Counted from the first letter of the stretch, positions 25,905-33,142 are shown. The stretch: DNA of 64,000 nucleotides from Leptolyngbya subtilissima AS-A7 (GCF_039962255.1 NZ_JAMPKY010000011.1:124001-188000), one strand, 5' to 3'. Notes: generated from the letters alone by a model not told the origin. Numbers and translations are program-made.

Positions 25905-26876
25905 TCAGGCTTCTGAGGAAATGGACTTTTTGGGGCGACTGCGCTGGGCGGACAGGGTGTTTCGCTCCCAAAAGACGCCATCGGCGTAGCCCTGGATTGT
26001 GGGGTCTGCATTGGCTATGGCCAAACGCTTTTCAGCCAAGCAGCAGTAGTCGGAGTTTTGCTCAATGCCTACATACTGCCGCCCTAGCTTTTTGGCGACC
26101 ACAGCAGTTGTGCCGCTGCCGAGAAAAGGATCGAGCACCACAGCGCCAGGGTTAGAACTGGCCAACAGCAGTTTGGCCACCAGTTTTTCGGGTTTTTGGG
26201 TGGGGTGATCGGTGTTTTCAGCCATAGACCAAAAGGGCACGGTAATGTCGGTCCATAGGTTAGACGGATGGGTGAGACGGTAGTTTTTTAAACCTGTGTC
26301 GTCCCAGTCTTTGGGTTGCCCGGCCAGGTCTCTGTAGGGAGCGATTACCTGACGTTTGAGCTTTACGGCATCCACGTTAAAAGTGTAGGTTTCGGAGACG
26401 GTGCAGAACCAAATATCTTCGCTGGCGTTCTTCCAATTAGCTTGGGCACCGCGTCCTTTTTCGCGCTCCCAGGTGATTCTATTCCTGACGGTAAAGTATT
26501 TTTCTAGCACTGGATACATTGCGGTTGAGGTCGCCCAGTCGGCGCAAAAATAGGCGGAAGCGTTGGGTTTGAGAATAGCTTTGAGCTGGGAGATCCAGCT
26601 GTCGAGCCAGGCGGTGTAGGTGGGGCGATCGCACTGCCTAAACTTGCTGCCATTGAAATCTTTGGTGAGATTGTAGGGCGGGTCAACAATTAATAGATCC
26701 ACAAAGCTGTGGGGCAGCAGAGGCAGCACCTCGAATATATCCTGGCAGATTACCCTATCCACAAGTTGCTCCGGGACTGCGCTCTCGGCCAAACGCACCA
26801 GCCGCTGGCCAAAGATCTGCCGATCTTGCTCGGTGAGCTGGAGGGTTCTATTTCTACTTGCCCTAGTCTTCGTCAT
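25905..26876 (-). CDS. Site-specific DNA methyltransferase (beta-class N4/N6 amino-MTase)
   Basis: A 323-residue adenine- or cytosine-N4 methyltransferase. The catalytic motif DPPYNL (residues 65-70) precedes the AdoMet-binding motif VVLDPFLGSGTT near the C-terminal third, the motif order of the beta class. The recognition domain lies between (RNRITWEREKGRGAQANW, EDIWFCTV, LWTDITVPFW). The TDHPTQKPEKL segment is typical. No restriction endonuclease gene is adjacent, so it looks like an orphan MTase. It may correspond to the conserved cyanobacterial GGCC N4-cytosine methylase group, but I cannot assign specificity. The ATG at 26874-26876 overlaps the upstream TGA by one base (TGATG), with a GTG one codon earlier. 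It is thus coupled to the membrane protein. Confidence 0.9.
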   Translation of the reverse strand: MTKTRASRNRTLQLTEQDRQIFGQRLVRLAESAVPEQLVDRVICQDIFEVLPLLPHSFVDLLIVDPPYNLTKDFNGSKFRQCDRPTYTAWLDSWISQLKAILKPNASAYFCADWATSTAMYPVLEKYFTVRNRITWEREKGRGAQANWKNASEDIWFCTVSETYTFNVDAVKLKRQVIAPYRDLAGQPKDWDDTGLKNYRLTHPSNLWTDITVPFWSMAENTDHPTQKPEKLVAKLLLASSNPGAVVLDPFLGSGTTAVVAKKLGRQYVGIEQNSDYCCLAEKRLAIANADPTIQGYADGVFWERNTLSAQRSRPKKSISSEA

Positions 26877-28246
26877 CACTTCGGTTTCTGTTCAGATTTG
26901 CGGGGATAGCTGAGCGCGTCTAGGTCAAGTCTGAGGCGATCGATTGCCCCGACATCTGAGCTTATAGTTCGAGTGTTTAACGCTCGCATGCGCTGCTCAA
27001 CGGAGTGCACCAAACGATTAAACTCAATTGCTTGAATGGTGCCAGGCTGGTTAGAGTCACCCACAAAGCGCTCGGTGGCCAAAACTGTGCAAATCTCCTC
27101 TTCCAAATTTACGTAGCCGACATACTGAGTCAAATTAGCCTGATAAATTTCCTCAGCTGACAGTACGGCTGGCAGGTTCAAAAATAAAACGTAGGTACTG
27201 CCAAAAAGAATTAGGGGAAACACTAGGCCGGGGTTACTTTTGATCTTTCCTTCCCAAATATCGCCACTAATAAAAATCAGCACAATACTGCCAAAGAGAA
27301 GCGCCAGAGAAGCGCCAACAGAACCCGCCTGGTGAGTCGCGTAGAAGGTTCTGGTAATGTCGTAATGCACATAGATTCGATCTTGGATAGCCTGGTCCTG
27401 TTCACTTAGCTGGGTAACCTCGCCCATAGAAATTTTTGGTACGCCTAAAATCCTTAGAAGTTTATCCAGCTCATTGAGCCTATTGTCTCGCTCTTTGATT
27501 TTTTGCTCAACAGTTACTAAATCTGCTGTCTTCTTTTCCTTTTCCTCTTTCTTTTTCTTTTCTTTTTCCTTTTCCTCTTCCTTTTGCAACTGAGAAGTTG
27601 CTTCTGAGGTATTGTTTTGCGATGGAGCAGCGGCGCCCAGGTTCTGAATCTCGTTTTGCAGAGTGTTGCGCTGGGTTTCTAGCACCAGCCTATCGGCACT
27701 GATCTCCTGCCTTTGGTTGATGGCGCCGAGGCGAGAGTTTCTCAGGCTCTCCTCGCCATTGGCCGCATCGCTTGAGTTGGAATTGAGCATGCTAGGAAGC
27801 ATGCCTTGAAAGTGCCTTTGCACACAGCTAAGTTGTGCTTGACCTTGTGCTCGACCATTTTTAATTGCGCCAATCTCCTGTCCTCGATTGAGCCAGTTGC
27901 TGGCCTTTAAATAGGAAAACGAAAACGTGAGTGCTGCGATCGCTAGGGTGGCAAACCAAGCGCCGAGAAAAATTTTGCCCGAAAGGTTTTTAGACGCCTC
28001 GGAAACAATCGCCGCCAACATAGGTTTTTCGGCTGAATTAGCTGTGGTGGTGGTTTGGTCAGTGCTGACAGGCGAGGCTGGCTCTGTCCCTGGTGTGCCT
28101 AAATCGGCAGTTTGGGTATCAACGGGCAGGGGGGCTTGCGGTGGCTCGGTATTAGCGTTGACGGGCGAGGCTGGCTCTGTCCCTGGTGTGCCTGAATCGG
28201 TAGGTTGCGGATCAGTGGGTAAGGGGTCTTGCTGTGGCTCGGTCAT
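26876..28246 (-). CDS. Membrane protein with coiled coil and Pro/Thr-rich N-terminal repeats
   Basis: I do not recognise this 456-residue protein. The first 60 residues contain two copies of a 31-residue Pro/Thr/Glu-rich repeat. A transmembrane segment follows (IFLGAWFATLAIAALTFSFS), then about 170 residues rich in Gln/Asn ending in a highly charged Glu/Lys coiled coil (EEEKEKEKKKKEEKEKK and LVTVEQKIKERDNRLNEL). Two more membrane segments (SLALLFGSIVLIFISGDIW and LVFPLILFGSTYVLFLNL) precede a soluble tail. The fold suggests a membrane-anchored scaffold or sensor. The ATG at 28246 is supported by AGGAG five bases upstream. It is the first gene of a two-gene unit with the DNA methyltransferase. 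Its GC content is visibly lower than that of neighbours, suggesting acquisition. Confidence 0.8.
   Translation of the reverse strand: MTEPQQDPLPTDPQPTDSGTPGTEPASPVNANTEPPQAPLPVDTQTADLGTPGTEPASPVSTDQTTTTANSAEKPMLAAIVSEASKNLSGKIFLGAWFATLAIAALTFSFSYLKASNWLNRGQEIGAIKNGRAQGQAQLSCVQRHFQGMLPSMLNSNSSDAANGEESLRNSRLGAINQRQEISADRLVLETQRNTLQNEIQNLGAAAPSQNNTSEATSQLQKEEEKEKEKKKKEEKEKKTADLVTVEQKIKERDNRLNELDKLLRILGVPKISMGEVTQLSEQDQAIQDRIYVHYDITRTFYATHQAGSVGASLALLFGSIVLIFISGDIWEGKIKSNPGLVFPLILFGSTYVLFLNLPAVLSAEEIYQANLTQYVGYVNLEEEICTVLATERFVGDSNQPGTIQAIEFNRLVHSVEQRMRALNTRTISSDVGAIDRLRLDLDALSYPRKSEQKPK
28066..28243. repeat. 93-bp tandem repeat inside the membrane-protein gene
   Basis: Two 85-base copies (28066-28150 and 28159-28243) with a 93-base period share the core GGCGAGGCTGGCTCTGTCCC and TGGTGTGCCT. 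They encode the Pro/Thr-rich N-terminal units containing GTPGTEPASPV. The period is a multiple of three, so unit number can vary without frameshift. Confidence 0.85.
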
Positions 28247-28361
28247 GGCGGCTCCTAGAAGCATGAATTAAGCTGCTGCCTGCTCTGGGCTGGCCCGACT
28301 AGGGGGCGCTGCCGCCAGGGCAAACCTGAGTAGATTGGCTCGAGCCTGAGCTGGGGATCCG

Positions 28362-28442
28362 GTGCGACTAGATAAACACCTTTCCGTCGGAATCCCCGAC
28401 TATGCCCGCGCCATGGCCTACTATGCCCGCGCGCTTAAATAA
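28362..28442 (+). pseudogene. Possible 3' remnant of a helical-repeat gene
   Basis: A short open frame (26 codons from GTG 28362) encodes DKHLSVGIPDYARAMAYYAR followed by ALK and a stop. The repeated YARA is TPR-like, and the DNA contains CTATGCCCGCGC twice with a 21-base spacing (28400 and 28421). An in-frame stop lies just upstream and there is no ribosome-binding site, so at most this is the tail of a decayed gene. It ends 8 bases inside the convergent nrtR gene. Confidence 0.2.
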
Positions 28443-29181
28443 ACACCATCGCCTTTTCCTTTAGGGGCTCAAATGCAGCGGCGTCAAACCGATACAGGCT
28501 GGCAGGACGTCCGGCACCACGGGAGGTTTTTTTGCCCGTATCCTGCAAAAAACCCAGCTTGAGCAGTCGAGCTCGAAAGTTGGAATAATCCGAAAATCCT
28601 TCCCCCAAAACGGTGACGTAGAGCTGGTAGAGATCGCCCAGGGTAAAGACCTCGGGCAGCACGTCGAAGGCGATCGGGCTATATTCCAGCTTGTTGCGCA
28701 GCCGCCGGTAGCCGTAGGTAAGAATTTCGTTATGGTCGAAGGCGAGCTGGGGCACCTGGGCCAGTGGATACCAGGCGATGCCGCTGACCCCATCGGCAAT
28801 CAGTTCGGCATCCTCAAAGCGCACCAGGGCAAAATGGCTGACCGACAAGTAGCGCACATTAAAGGCTTGGGGCGACTCGCGGGGGTCGCGATCGGGGCCG
28901 CCGAAGGTATAGAGCTGCTCTAGATAGAGGGTATTGACGCGGATTTTTTCGGCTAACACCCGGTAGGCGGCGGCTTCTAAGGATTCGCCCTGGCGCACCA
29001 GGGTGCCAGGCAGGCTCCAGTAGCCCGCGAAGGGCTCGTCGTGGCGCATCACCACCAGCACCATCAGCCGATTTTGCTGGGTATCCACAGAAAAAATCAC
29101 GTTGTCGACTCCCACTTTGAAGTCGGCCAGGGGCACCGAGCTTAGGGGGTGGTCAGAGGTGCGGTGGAGTTTTGCGGACAT
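28435..29181 (-). CDS. nrtR: NrtR-type transcriptional regulator of NAD metabolism (degenerate Nudix domain plus winged helix)
   Basis: A 248-residue protein. An N-terminal Nudix-fold domain (about 20-160) is followed by a C-terminal winged-helix domain (about 170-240; LGDLYQLYVTVLGEGFSDYSNFRARLL). This is the architecture of NrtR repressors, which bind ADP-ribose or related NAD products and control NAD-synthesis genes. The Nudix box is degenerate: in GTLVRQGESLEAAAYRVLAEKIRV the expected first Gly, the first Glu of REXXEE, the second Glu of EE and the final Gly are replaced, so hydrolase activity is unlikely. It is the third gene of pncB-nadD-nrtR. The start at ATG 29181 lies inside nadD (40-base overlap). 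Confidence 0.88.
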   Translation of the reverse strand: MSAKLHRTSDHPLSSVPLADFKVGVDNVIFSVDTQQNRLMVLVVMRHDEPFAGYWSLPGTLVRQGESLEAAAYRVLAEKIRVNTLYLEQLYTFGGPDRDPRESPQAFNVRYLSVSHFALVRFEDAELIADGVSGIAWYPLAQVPQLAFDHNEILTYGYRRLRNKLEYSPIAFDVLPEVFTLGDLYQLYVTVLGEGFSDYSNFRARLLKLGFLQDTGKKTSRGAGRPASLYRFDAAAFEPLKEKAMVFI

Positions 29182-29774
29182 GGGTAGAGGTGGTGTTGGG
29201 CTATGTAGGACTGCACCGCCGGGGGAATTTCGGGGGCGGTGGCGGCGGGGATGCCGTCGCACTGGCGATAGCGGGACGACGACACATCGATCGCAGGCAT
29301 CTCGGCCACGGTAACGGTCGTATGTTGGCGCAGATTAGCCAAGTTGGCCTCCGTGAGGTCGTAGCCGGGGCGCGGAATCACCAAAATGTTCGCTGCCGCA
29401 AAGATTTCCTGAGCTCGATGCCAAGTGGGTAGCTGCTCCACCAGATCGGCCCCCACCACCAGCGAGAACTCGGCTTGGGGCCAGACCTGCCGCGATCGCT
29501 CCAGGGTGATCACCGTGCGCATGTGGCTAAGTTCGGGGTGTACCTGCACCCGCTGGGGCGGCACCGCCAGATCGTCGATCAGCAGCTCCAGCATGCGGAA
29601 GCGATCGCCCAGGGGGGTCTGGTGCTCTTTAAATGGATTGTTGGCCGTCCACACCGCCACGTGGTCAAACTGGGTGGCCAACCACGCGAGGATAGATGCG
29701 TGGCCCTTGTGGGGTGGGTCGGCACTGGTGCCAAATAGGGCGATGCGAAGCGCCAGAGAATTGGTTGCGGTCAT
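29142..29774 (-). CDS. nadD: Nicotinate-nucleotide adenylyltransferase
   Basis: Converts nicotinate mononucleotide and ATP to nicotinate adenine dinucleotide. The 210-residue protein has the nucleotidyltransferase motif FGTSADPPHKGH (GTxDPxHxGH type), the Trp in VWTANNPFKEHQ and the C-terminal VSSSRYR (ISSTxxR type). The ATG at 29774 is chosen because GAGG lies nine bases upstream; an ATG at 29783 would abut that GAGG directly. It begins just after the pncB stop (29786) and its 3' end overlaps nrtR by 40 bases, so all three are tightly co-translated. Confidence 0.92.
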   Translation of the reverse strand: MTATNSLALRIALFGTSADPPHKGHASILAWLATQFDHVAVWTANNPFKEHQTPLGDRFRMLELLIDDLAVPPQRVQVHPELSHMRTVITLERSRQVWPQAEFSLVVGADLVEQLPTWHRAQEIFAAANILVIPRPGYDLTEANLANLRQHTTVTVAEMPAIDVSSSRYRQCDGIPAATAPEIPPAVQSYIAQHHLYPCPQNSTAPLTTP

Positions 29775-29785
29775 GGGAGCCATCC

Positions 29786-31147
29786 TCAGGGCTGAGAGGG
29801 GGAATGCTGGCGGGTGCGGGCCGCCAGATCCACCAGGGCATCGGACAATGCTACGCCATAGTCAGCCGGTTGCTCTAGCTGGCGCACGGCGGCGGGCAAG
29901 CTGGCCACCGAGGCGGCGGTGCGGGCAGCGATCGCATCCAGCGATTCTAGCTCCTGCACGAGCAGCCCCTGCTTCACCACTAGCTCAAGCAGCGGCTTTT
30001 CGTCGGGAGCGGCGGTTTCTTCGAGCAGACCGAGGCGATCGCCCACCGCCTGCCCACCCTCATAGCGTCGAAAGATTTGCTTGCGTCCGGGGAGGGTAGT
30101 TTTGCCGCTGGCCTCTTTCATCACGGGTGTACCGTCGATATCGACTAGTTTATACACCCCATTCACCGGGTCGCCCGTCACCAGCTTAGTGCCCAGGCCG
30201 TAGCCGTCGAGCACCGCTCCAGCCTGCTTGAGGCGAACGATTTCATACTCATCCAGGTCGCCGCTGGCCAAGATTTTGGCGTTGGGCAGATGCGATCGCA
30301 CCGCCTTTGACAGTTCTACTAAGTCGCCAGAGTCGAGCCGTACGCTGGCGACCTGGGTTTCCCCCCGCTGCACCTGGGCTGCCAGCCGCTTAGCTGCCGC
30401 TACCGTGTCGTAGGTGTCAATCAGCAGCGCCGCCCCCGGAAAGTAGCGCTGAAAGGCCGCAAAGGCCTCGTCCTCGTTACCTTCTAACGCCGTAAAGACC
30501 ATTACAAGGGCGTGGGCCATGGTGCCCGCTGGCTGGCGTCCCAGCGCCACCGCCGCTAGCACGTTCGAGGTTTCGTCAAAGCCCGCTGCTAGGGCTGCCC
30601 GCGCTGCCCACAGTGCCCCCTGGGGACTAAAAGCCCGACGGGTGCCAAACTCCAGCAGCCTGGCGTCAGGCCCGGCCACATCCCTCAAACGAGCGGCGCG
30701 GGTGGCTACTAGGGTTTGATAGTTAAGCGTGTTGAGCAGGTAGGTTTCGGCAATTTGAGCCTGCCACAGGGGTGCTTCTACCCGCAGCAGCGGCTCGTTG
30801 GCGAAGACCGCCGTACCCTCGGGTACAGCCCACACATCCCCAGTAAAGCCCCCTTCGGCTAATCGCTGCCAAAATTCGTCAGGAGCATGGTCGAACAGCC
30901 CCGTTTGCCGCAAGGCCTCTAAATGGTGTTCTGAAAACCGCAGATTGTTCAAGTAGTCGATCGCCTGGGTCAGCCCCATGGCAATCAAATAGCTGTAGCC
31001 AGGGGGTAGCCGCCGGGTAGATAGCTCAAAACTGGCCCGGCGATCGGCCAAGCCCTCACCCGCATAGCAGCTCACCATGGTGAACTGGTACAGATCCGTC
31101 AGCAAACCGTAGTTGTCAGGGGTAGCCAGAAGAGTGGGATAGGGCAT
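29786..31147 (-). CDS. pncB: Nicotinate phosphoribosyltransferase
   Basis: First step of the Preiss-Handler salvage route: nicotinate plus PRPP (with ATP) to nicotinate mononucleotide. The 453-residue length and motifs fit the family: YGLLTDLYQFTMVSCY at the N terminus, LLEFGTRRAFSPQGA, DTYDTVAAAKR, VRLDSGDLVELSKAVR and ILASGDLDEYEI. It heads the pncB-nadD-nrtR unit. The promoter candidate just upstream is overlapped by an inverted repeat that could be the NrtR operator. The ATG at 31147 begins MPYPTLLATPDNYGLLTD, and the leader would be only about 20 nt. Confidence 0.95.
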   Translation of the reverse strand: MPYPTLLATPDNYGLLTDLYQFTMVSCYAGEGLADRRASFELSTRRLPPGYSYLIAMGLTQAIDYLNNLRFSEHHLEALRQTGLFDHAPDEFWQRLAEGGFTGDVWAVPEGTAVFANEPLLRVEAPLWQAQIAETYLLNTLNYQTLVATRAARLRDVAGPDARLLEFGTRRAFSPQGALWAARAALAAGFDETSNVLAAVALGRQPAGTMAHALVMVFTALEGNEDEAFAAFQRYFPGAALLIDTYDTVAAAKRLAAQVQRGETQVASVRLDSGDLVELSKAVRSHLPNAKILASGDLDEYEIVRLKQAGAVLDGYGLGTKLVTGDPVNGVYKLVDIDGTPVMKEASGKTTLPGRKQIFRRYEGGQAVGDRLGLLEETAAPDEKPLLELVVKQGLLVQELESLDAIAARTAASVASLPAAVRQLEQPADYGVALSDALVDLAARTRQHSPSQP

Positions 31148-31163
31148 TGAGGCAACGGTAATT

Positions 31164-31204
31164 TTGGTTATTTACACCATAACTAATTCTTTCGAAACTC
31201 GCAA
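31164..31204 (-). promoter_or_regulatory. pncB promoter overlapped by palindromic operator candidate
   Basis: On the minus strand TTGCGA (31204-31199) and TATGGT (31181-31176) are 17 bases apart, a plausible sigma70 promoter. An inverted repeat with 8-base arms, TTGGTTAT (31164-31171) and ATAACTAA (31179-31186) in plus-strand sense and a 7-base spacer, covers the -10 element and start site. The arms match except one wobble-type difference. A repressor here would block transcription; NrtR, encoded by the same operon, is the obvious candidate. Confidence 0.5.
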
Positions 31205-31219
31205 TAATGTAGAGAGGTA

Positions 31220-31265
31220 AGGGTGATCACCCTCCGATTTACCCGTGTTTTTGGTGAATTTCACC
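31220..31265. promoter_or_regulatory. Two GGTGA-based palindromes upstream of pncB
   Basis: AGGGTGATCACCCT (31220-31233) is a perfect 14-base palindrome, and GGTGAATTTCACC (31253-31265) is a perfect inverted repeat with a 1-base centre. Both contain the half-site GGTGA facing TCACC, spaced differently. They lie between the divergent pncB promoter and the promoter proposed for the NfeD-like gene. Probably regulator-binding sites; regulator unknown. Confidence 0.4.
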
Positions 31266-31275
31266 GATAAAATTC

Positions 31276-31592
31276 TTTGAAAGGGGACACAATAGCTATG
31301 TATTACCCCCTCTGTCTTTAGACGGCTAACGCTTCAATATCTGTCACAGGGATGACGTTTAGCCGAGGCTCTGCCTTCTATCGTCCATCATTACTGGTTT
31401 AGAGCAGCCCTGGTTCAGAACACCTGTTAGAACTGGGGCCGCTCCAAAGCCTACGGCCTCTGGTTTGGAGCACCGTCCTTCAAATGTTGGCCCTGGAGTA
31501 CCGCTATGCACATTGGGCTGTCACAGCCTGCACCCAACCATCACTAACAAGTAAGTACACACCCCATCTGGGACATCACCGGGAGGATAGCG
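31276..31592 (+). ncRNA. Candidate structured leader RNA with alternative helices
   Basis: A promoter-like pair TTGAAA (31276-31281) and TGTATT (31298-31303), 16 bases apart, precedes a gene-free stretch of about 290 bases before the NfeD-like gene. It contains a long hairpin at 31402-31444 (GAGC/GCTC, CCC/GGG, GTTC/GAAC, AACA/TGTT). The segment GCTCCAAA (31441-31448) can instead pair perfectly with TTTGGAGC (31464-31471). It can also pair with one mismatch to TTTAGAGC (31398-31405). A further hairpin (TTGGG/CCCAA with inner CTG/CAG) lies at 31513-31537. Mutually exclusive helices suggest a cis-regulatory RNA, but I match it to no known riboswitch class. Confidence 0.35.
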
Positions 31593-31832
31593 ATGAATCT
31601 GACCCACACTCTGGAACTTTTTGAAACTCCTAAAACCGCGCGGGTAGAGCGCCCCATTACCGCCCAATCACAGGGACGGGTCTACTACGAAGGTACCTAC
31701 TGGCCCGCCAGAGTCTATGAAGGCGTCATTGACGCCGGTATTGCCCTAGCTCCCTCAAGCTGGGTGACGGTGGTGGGCCGCTATGGGCTCACCCTGCTGA
31801 TCGTGCCACCGCTGGGGCCAACCTACGCCTAA
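31593..31832 (+). CDS. Small NfeD-like C-terminal (OB-fold) domain protein
   Basis: A 79-residue soluble protein. The pattern QGRVYYEGTYWPARVYEG, then a hydrophobic strand and VVGRYGLTLLIVPP, resembles the OB-fold C-terminal domain of NfeD proteins, usually found as GxVxxxGxxWxA and VxGLxLxV. In full-length NfeD this domain follows membrane helices; here it is free-standing. NfeD domains accompany stomatin/flotillin membrane proteins, but none is encoded nearby. The ATG at 31593 is preceded by GGGAGGA at 31581-31587, a strong ribosome-binding site. The long structured leader suggests post-transcriptional control. Confidence 0.85.
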   Translation: MNLTHTLELFETPKTARVERPITAQSQGRVYYEGTYWPARVYEGVIDAGIALAPSSWVTVVGRYGLTLLIVPPLGPTYA

Positions 31833-31984
31833 GAACGGGGAATTGCTGGGGTAGAACGTCTTTGGCTAGATTGGGGCGATCGCTCCAGCAACCCGGCGTT
31901 TTCTGTGAAAATCTCCAGGGAATAGGTAAAAACCACTATGATTAAGGTAGTTTTGCCTATTCCTTCTGCCACCACCGTCGACCT

Positions 31985-33142
31985 ATGGATAGCCTGGCCC
32001 AAAGCCTTCTTTGGCTCCTCTGGGAAACGCACCCAGATGTTGATCCTGTCCAAGCGGGTTCTGTCTCTACCTTGCCGTTAGCGCTTAGGCAGGGCAAAGG
32101 AGCACAGGTAGCGTCAGTGAGCAGCATGCCCTTGAGGAGCTGGTCACTGGCTGCGGTGGGGGCGGTCGCTTTAGGTAGCGGCCTAGGAACACCGGCCTTG
32201 GCCAATGGGCACCTCTGGGGCAGCACCGTCTACGTCAACACTCCCGAGGGGTACGCCCTCAACGCGCGCTGGGGACCAGGCACTAACACTGGCGTCTATC
32301 GTCGTGTGCGCCGAGGCAGTGCCCTGCAACTGTCTGGAGTGCGCCGCAATGGTTGGGTGCAGCTAGTCGATGCCACCTGGGTCGCAGGCAACTTGGTCAG
32401 CCGGTCTCCTGTTCCTGGATCTGGTGCCACTCCCCCCGGCAACGCAGAGAACCTGGCCACGGTAGTCACTCCGCAGAACTTTGCCCTCAACATTCGCTCT
32501 GGCCCTGGTCGCAACTTTCCGGTGGTGGGGCAGTTTGTTAACGGCAGTCGTATTGCGTTAACGGGTCGATTTAGCGTTGGCTGGGCGCAGCTCACCAACG
32601 GCAACTGGGTAGATAGTGGCCACATTCAATACAGTGGCCCTATTCAGGGCGGCAACCAGCCTAACCCCACCAACCCTAACCCCGGTCCAACCCCCAATGC
32701 CGACGTGTTGGAATTACAGCGGCTGCTGCGCCAGGCCGGCTTCTTACCGTCCAATTTTATTGCCTCTGGCATCTACGACCAGACGACTCAAAATGCTGTG
32801 CGTGAGTTTCAACGGGTGAATGGACTACCGGTCACCGGCGTCGTAGATGCGGCAACCTGGCAGGCCCTTTACCGGGCTACTGAGCTACCAACGCCGCTGC
32901 CTTCCCCTAAACCCGACCCTAGCCCCGACCCCACGAACCCACCGCCTAGTGGCACTAGTCAGCGGCGGGTGGTCACCGATGGCGACTCAACCTCCGTGTA
33001 TGACGGCCCAGGCACTGAGTTTGGCCTCGTCAGAACCGTACCCAATGGCTCGATTGTGACTATCACCGGGCGCACCTCTGGCAATTGGTCAGAACTGCTC
33101 GATGGCGGCTGGATCTTCTCCGCCTGGCTAGATCCGATTTAG
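31985..33142 (+). CDS. SH3-domain and peptidoglycan-binding protein
   Basis: A 385-residue cell-wall-type protein. The N-terminal stretch MDSLAQSLLWLLWETHP is typical of cyanobacterial peptidoglycan-binding proteins. A hydrophobic segment about residues 50-75 (SLAAVGAVALGSGLGTPALA) looks like an internal signal. Three bacterial SH3 domains follow (ALNARWGPGTNTGVYRRV, ALNIRSGPGRNFPVVGQF, SVYDGPGTEFGLVRTV). A PG_binding_1 domain lies between the second and third (LELQRLLRQAGFLPSNF, GIYDQTTQNAVREFQRVNGL). Pro/Asn/Ser-rich linkers join them. It has no catalytic domain, so it probably anchors to or senses the wall. No clear ribosome-binding site precedes the ATG at 31985. Confidence 0.88.
   Translation: MDSLAQSLLWLLWETHPDVDPVQAGSVSTLPLALRQGKGAQVASVSSMPLRSWSLAAVGAVALGSGLGTPALANGHLWGSTVYVNTPEGYALNARWGPGTNTGVYRRVRRGSALQLSGVRRNGWVQLVDATWVAGNLVSRSPVPGSGATPPGNAENLATVVTPQNFALNIRSGPGRNFPVVGQFVNGSRIALTGRFSVGWAQLTNGNWVDSGHIQYSGPIQGGNQPNPTNPNPGPTPNADVLELQRLLRQAGFLPSNFIASGIYDQTTQNAVREFQRVNGLPVTGVVDAATWQALYRATELPTPLPSPKPDPSPDPTNPPPSGTSQRRVVTDGDSTSVYDGPGTEFGLVRTVPNGSIVTITGRTSGNWSELLDGGWIFSAWLDPI

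Noticed and set aside
25905-26876. Restriction-modification system
   Set aside because: No endonuclease-like gene is adjacent; the coupled gene encodes a membrane coiled-coil protein without nuclease motifs.
28435-29181. Active Nudix hydrolase
   Set aside because: Key Nudix-box residues are replaced and a winged-helix domain follows, so NrtR is the better call.
29425-30099. 224-codon plus-strand frame opposite nadD and pncB
   Set aside because: Arg/Ser/Pro-rich antisense translation of two certain genes; no motif.
31380-31475. tRNA-like fold upstream of the NfeD-like gene
   Set aside because: GGTTCAGAA resembles a T-arm but there is no acceptor stem, anticodon arm or CCA-compatible layout.
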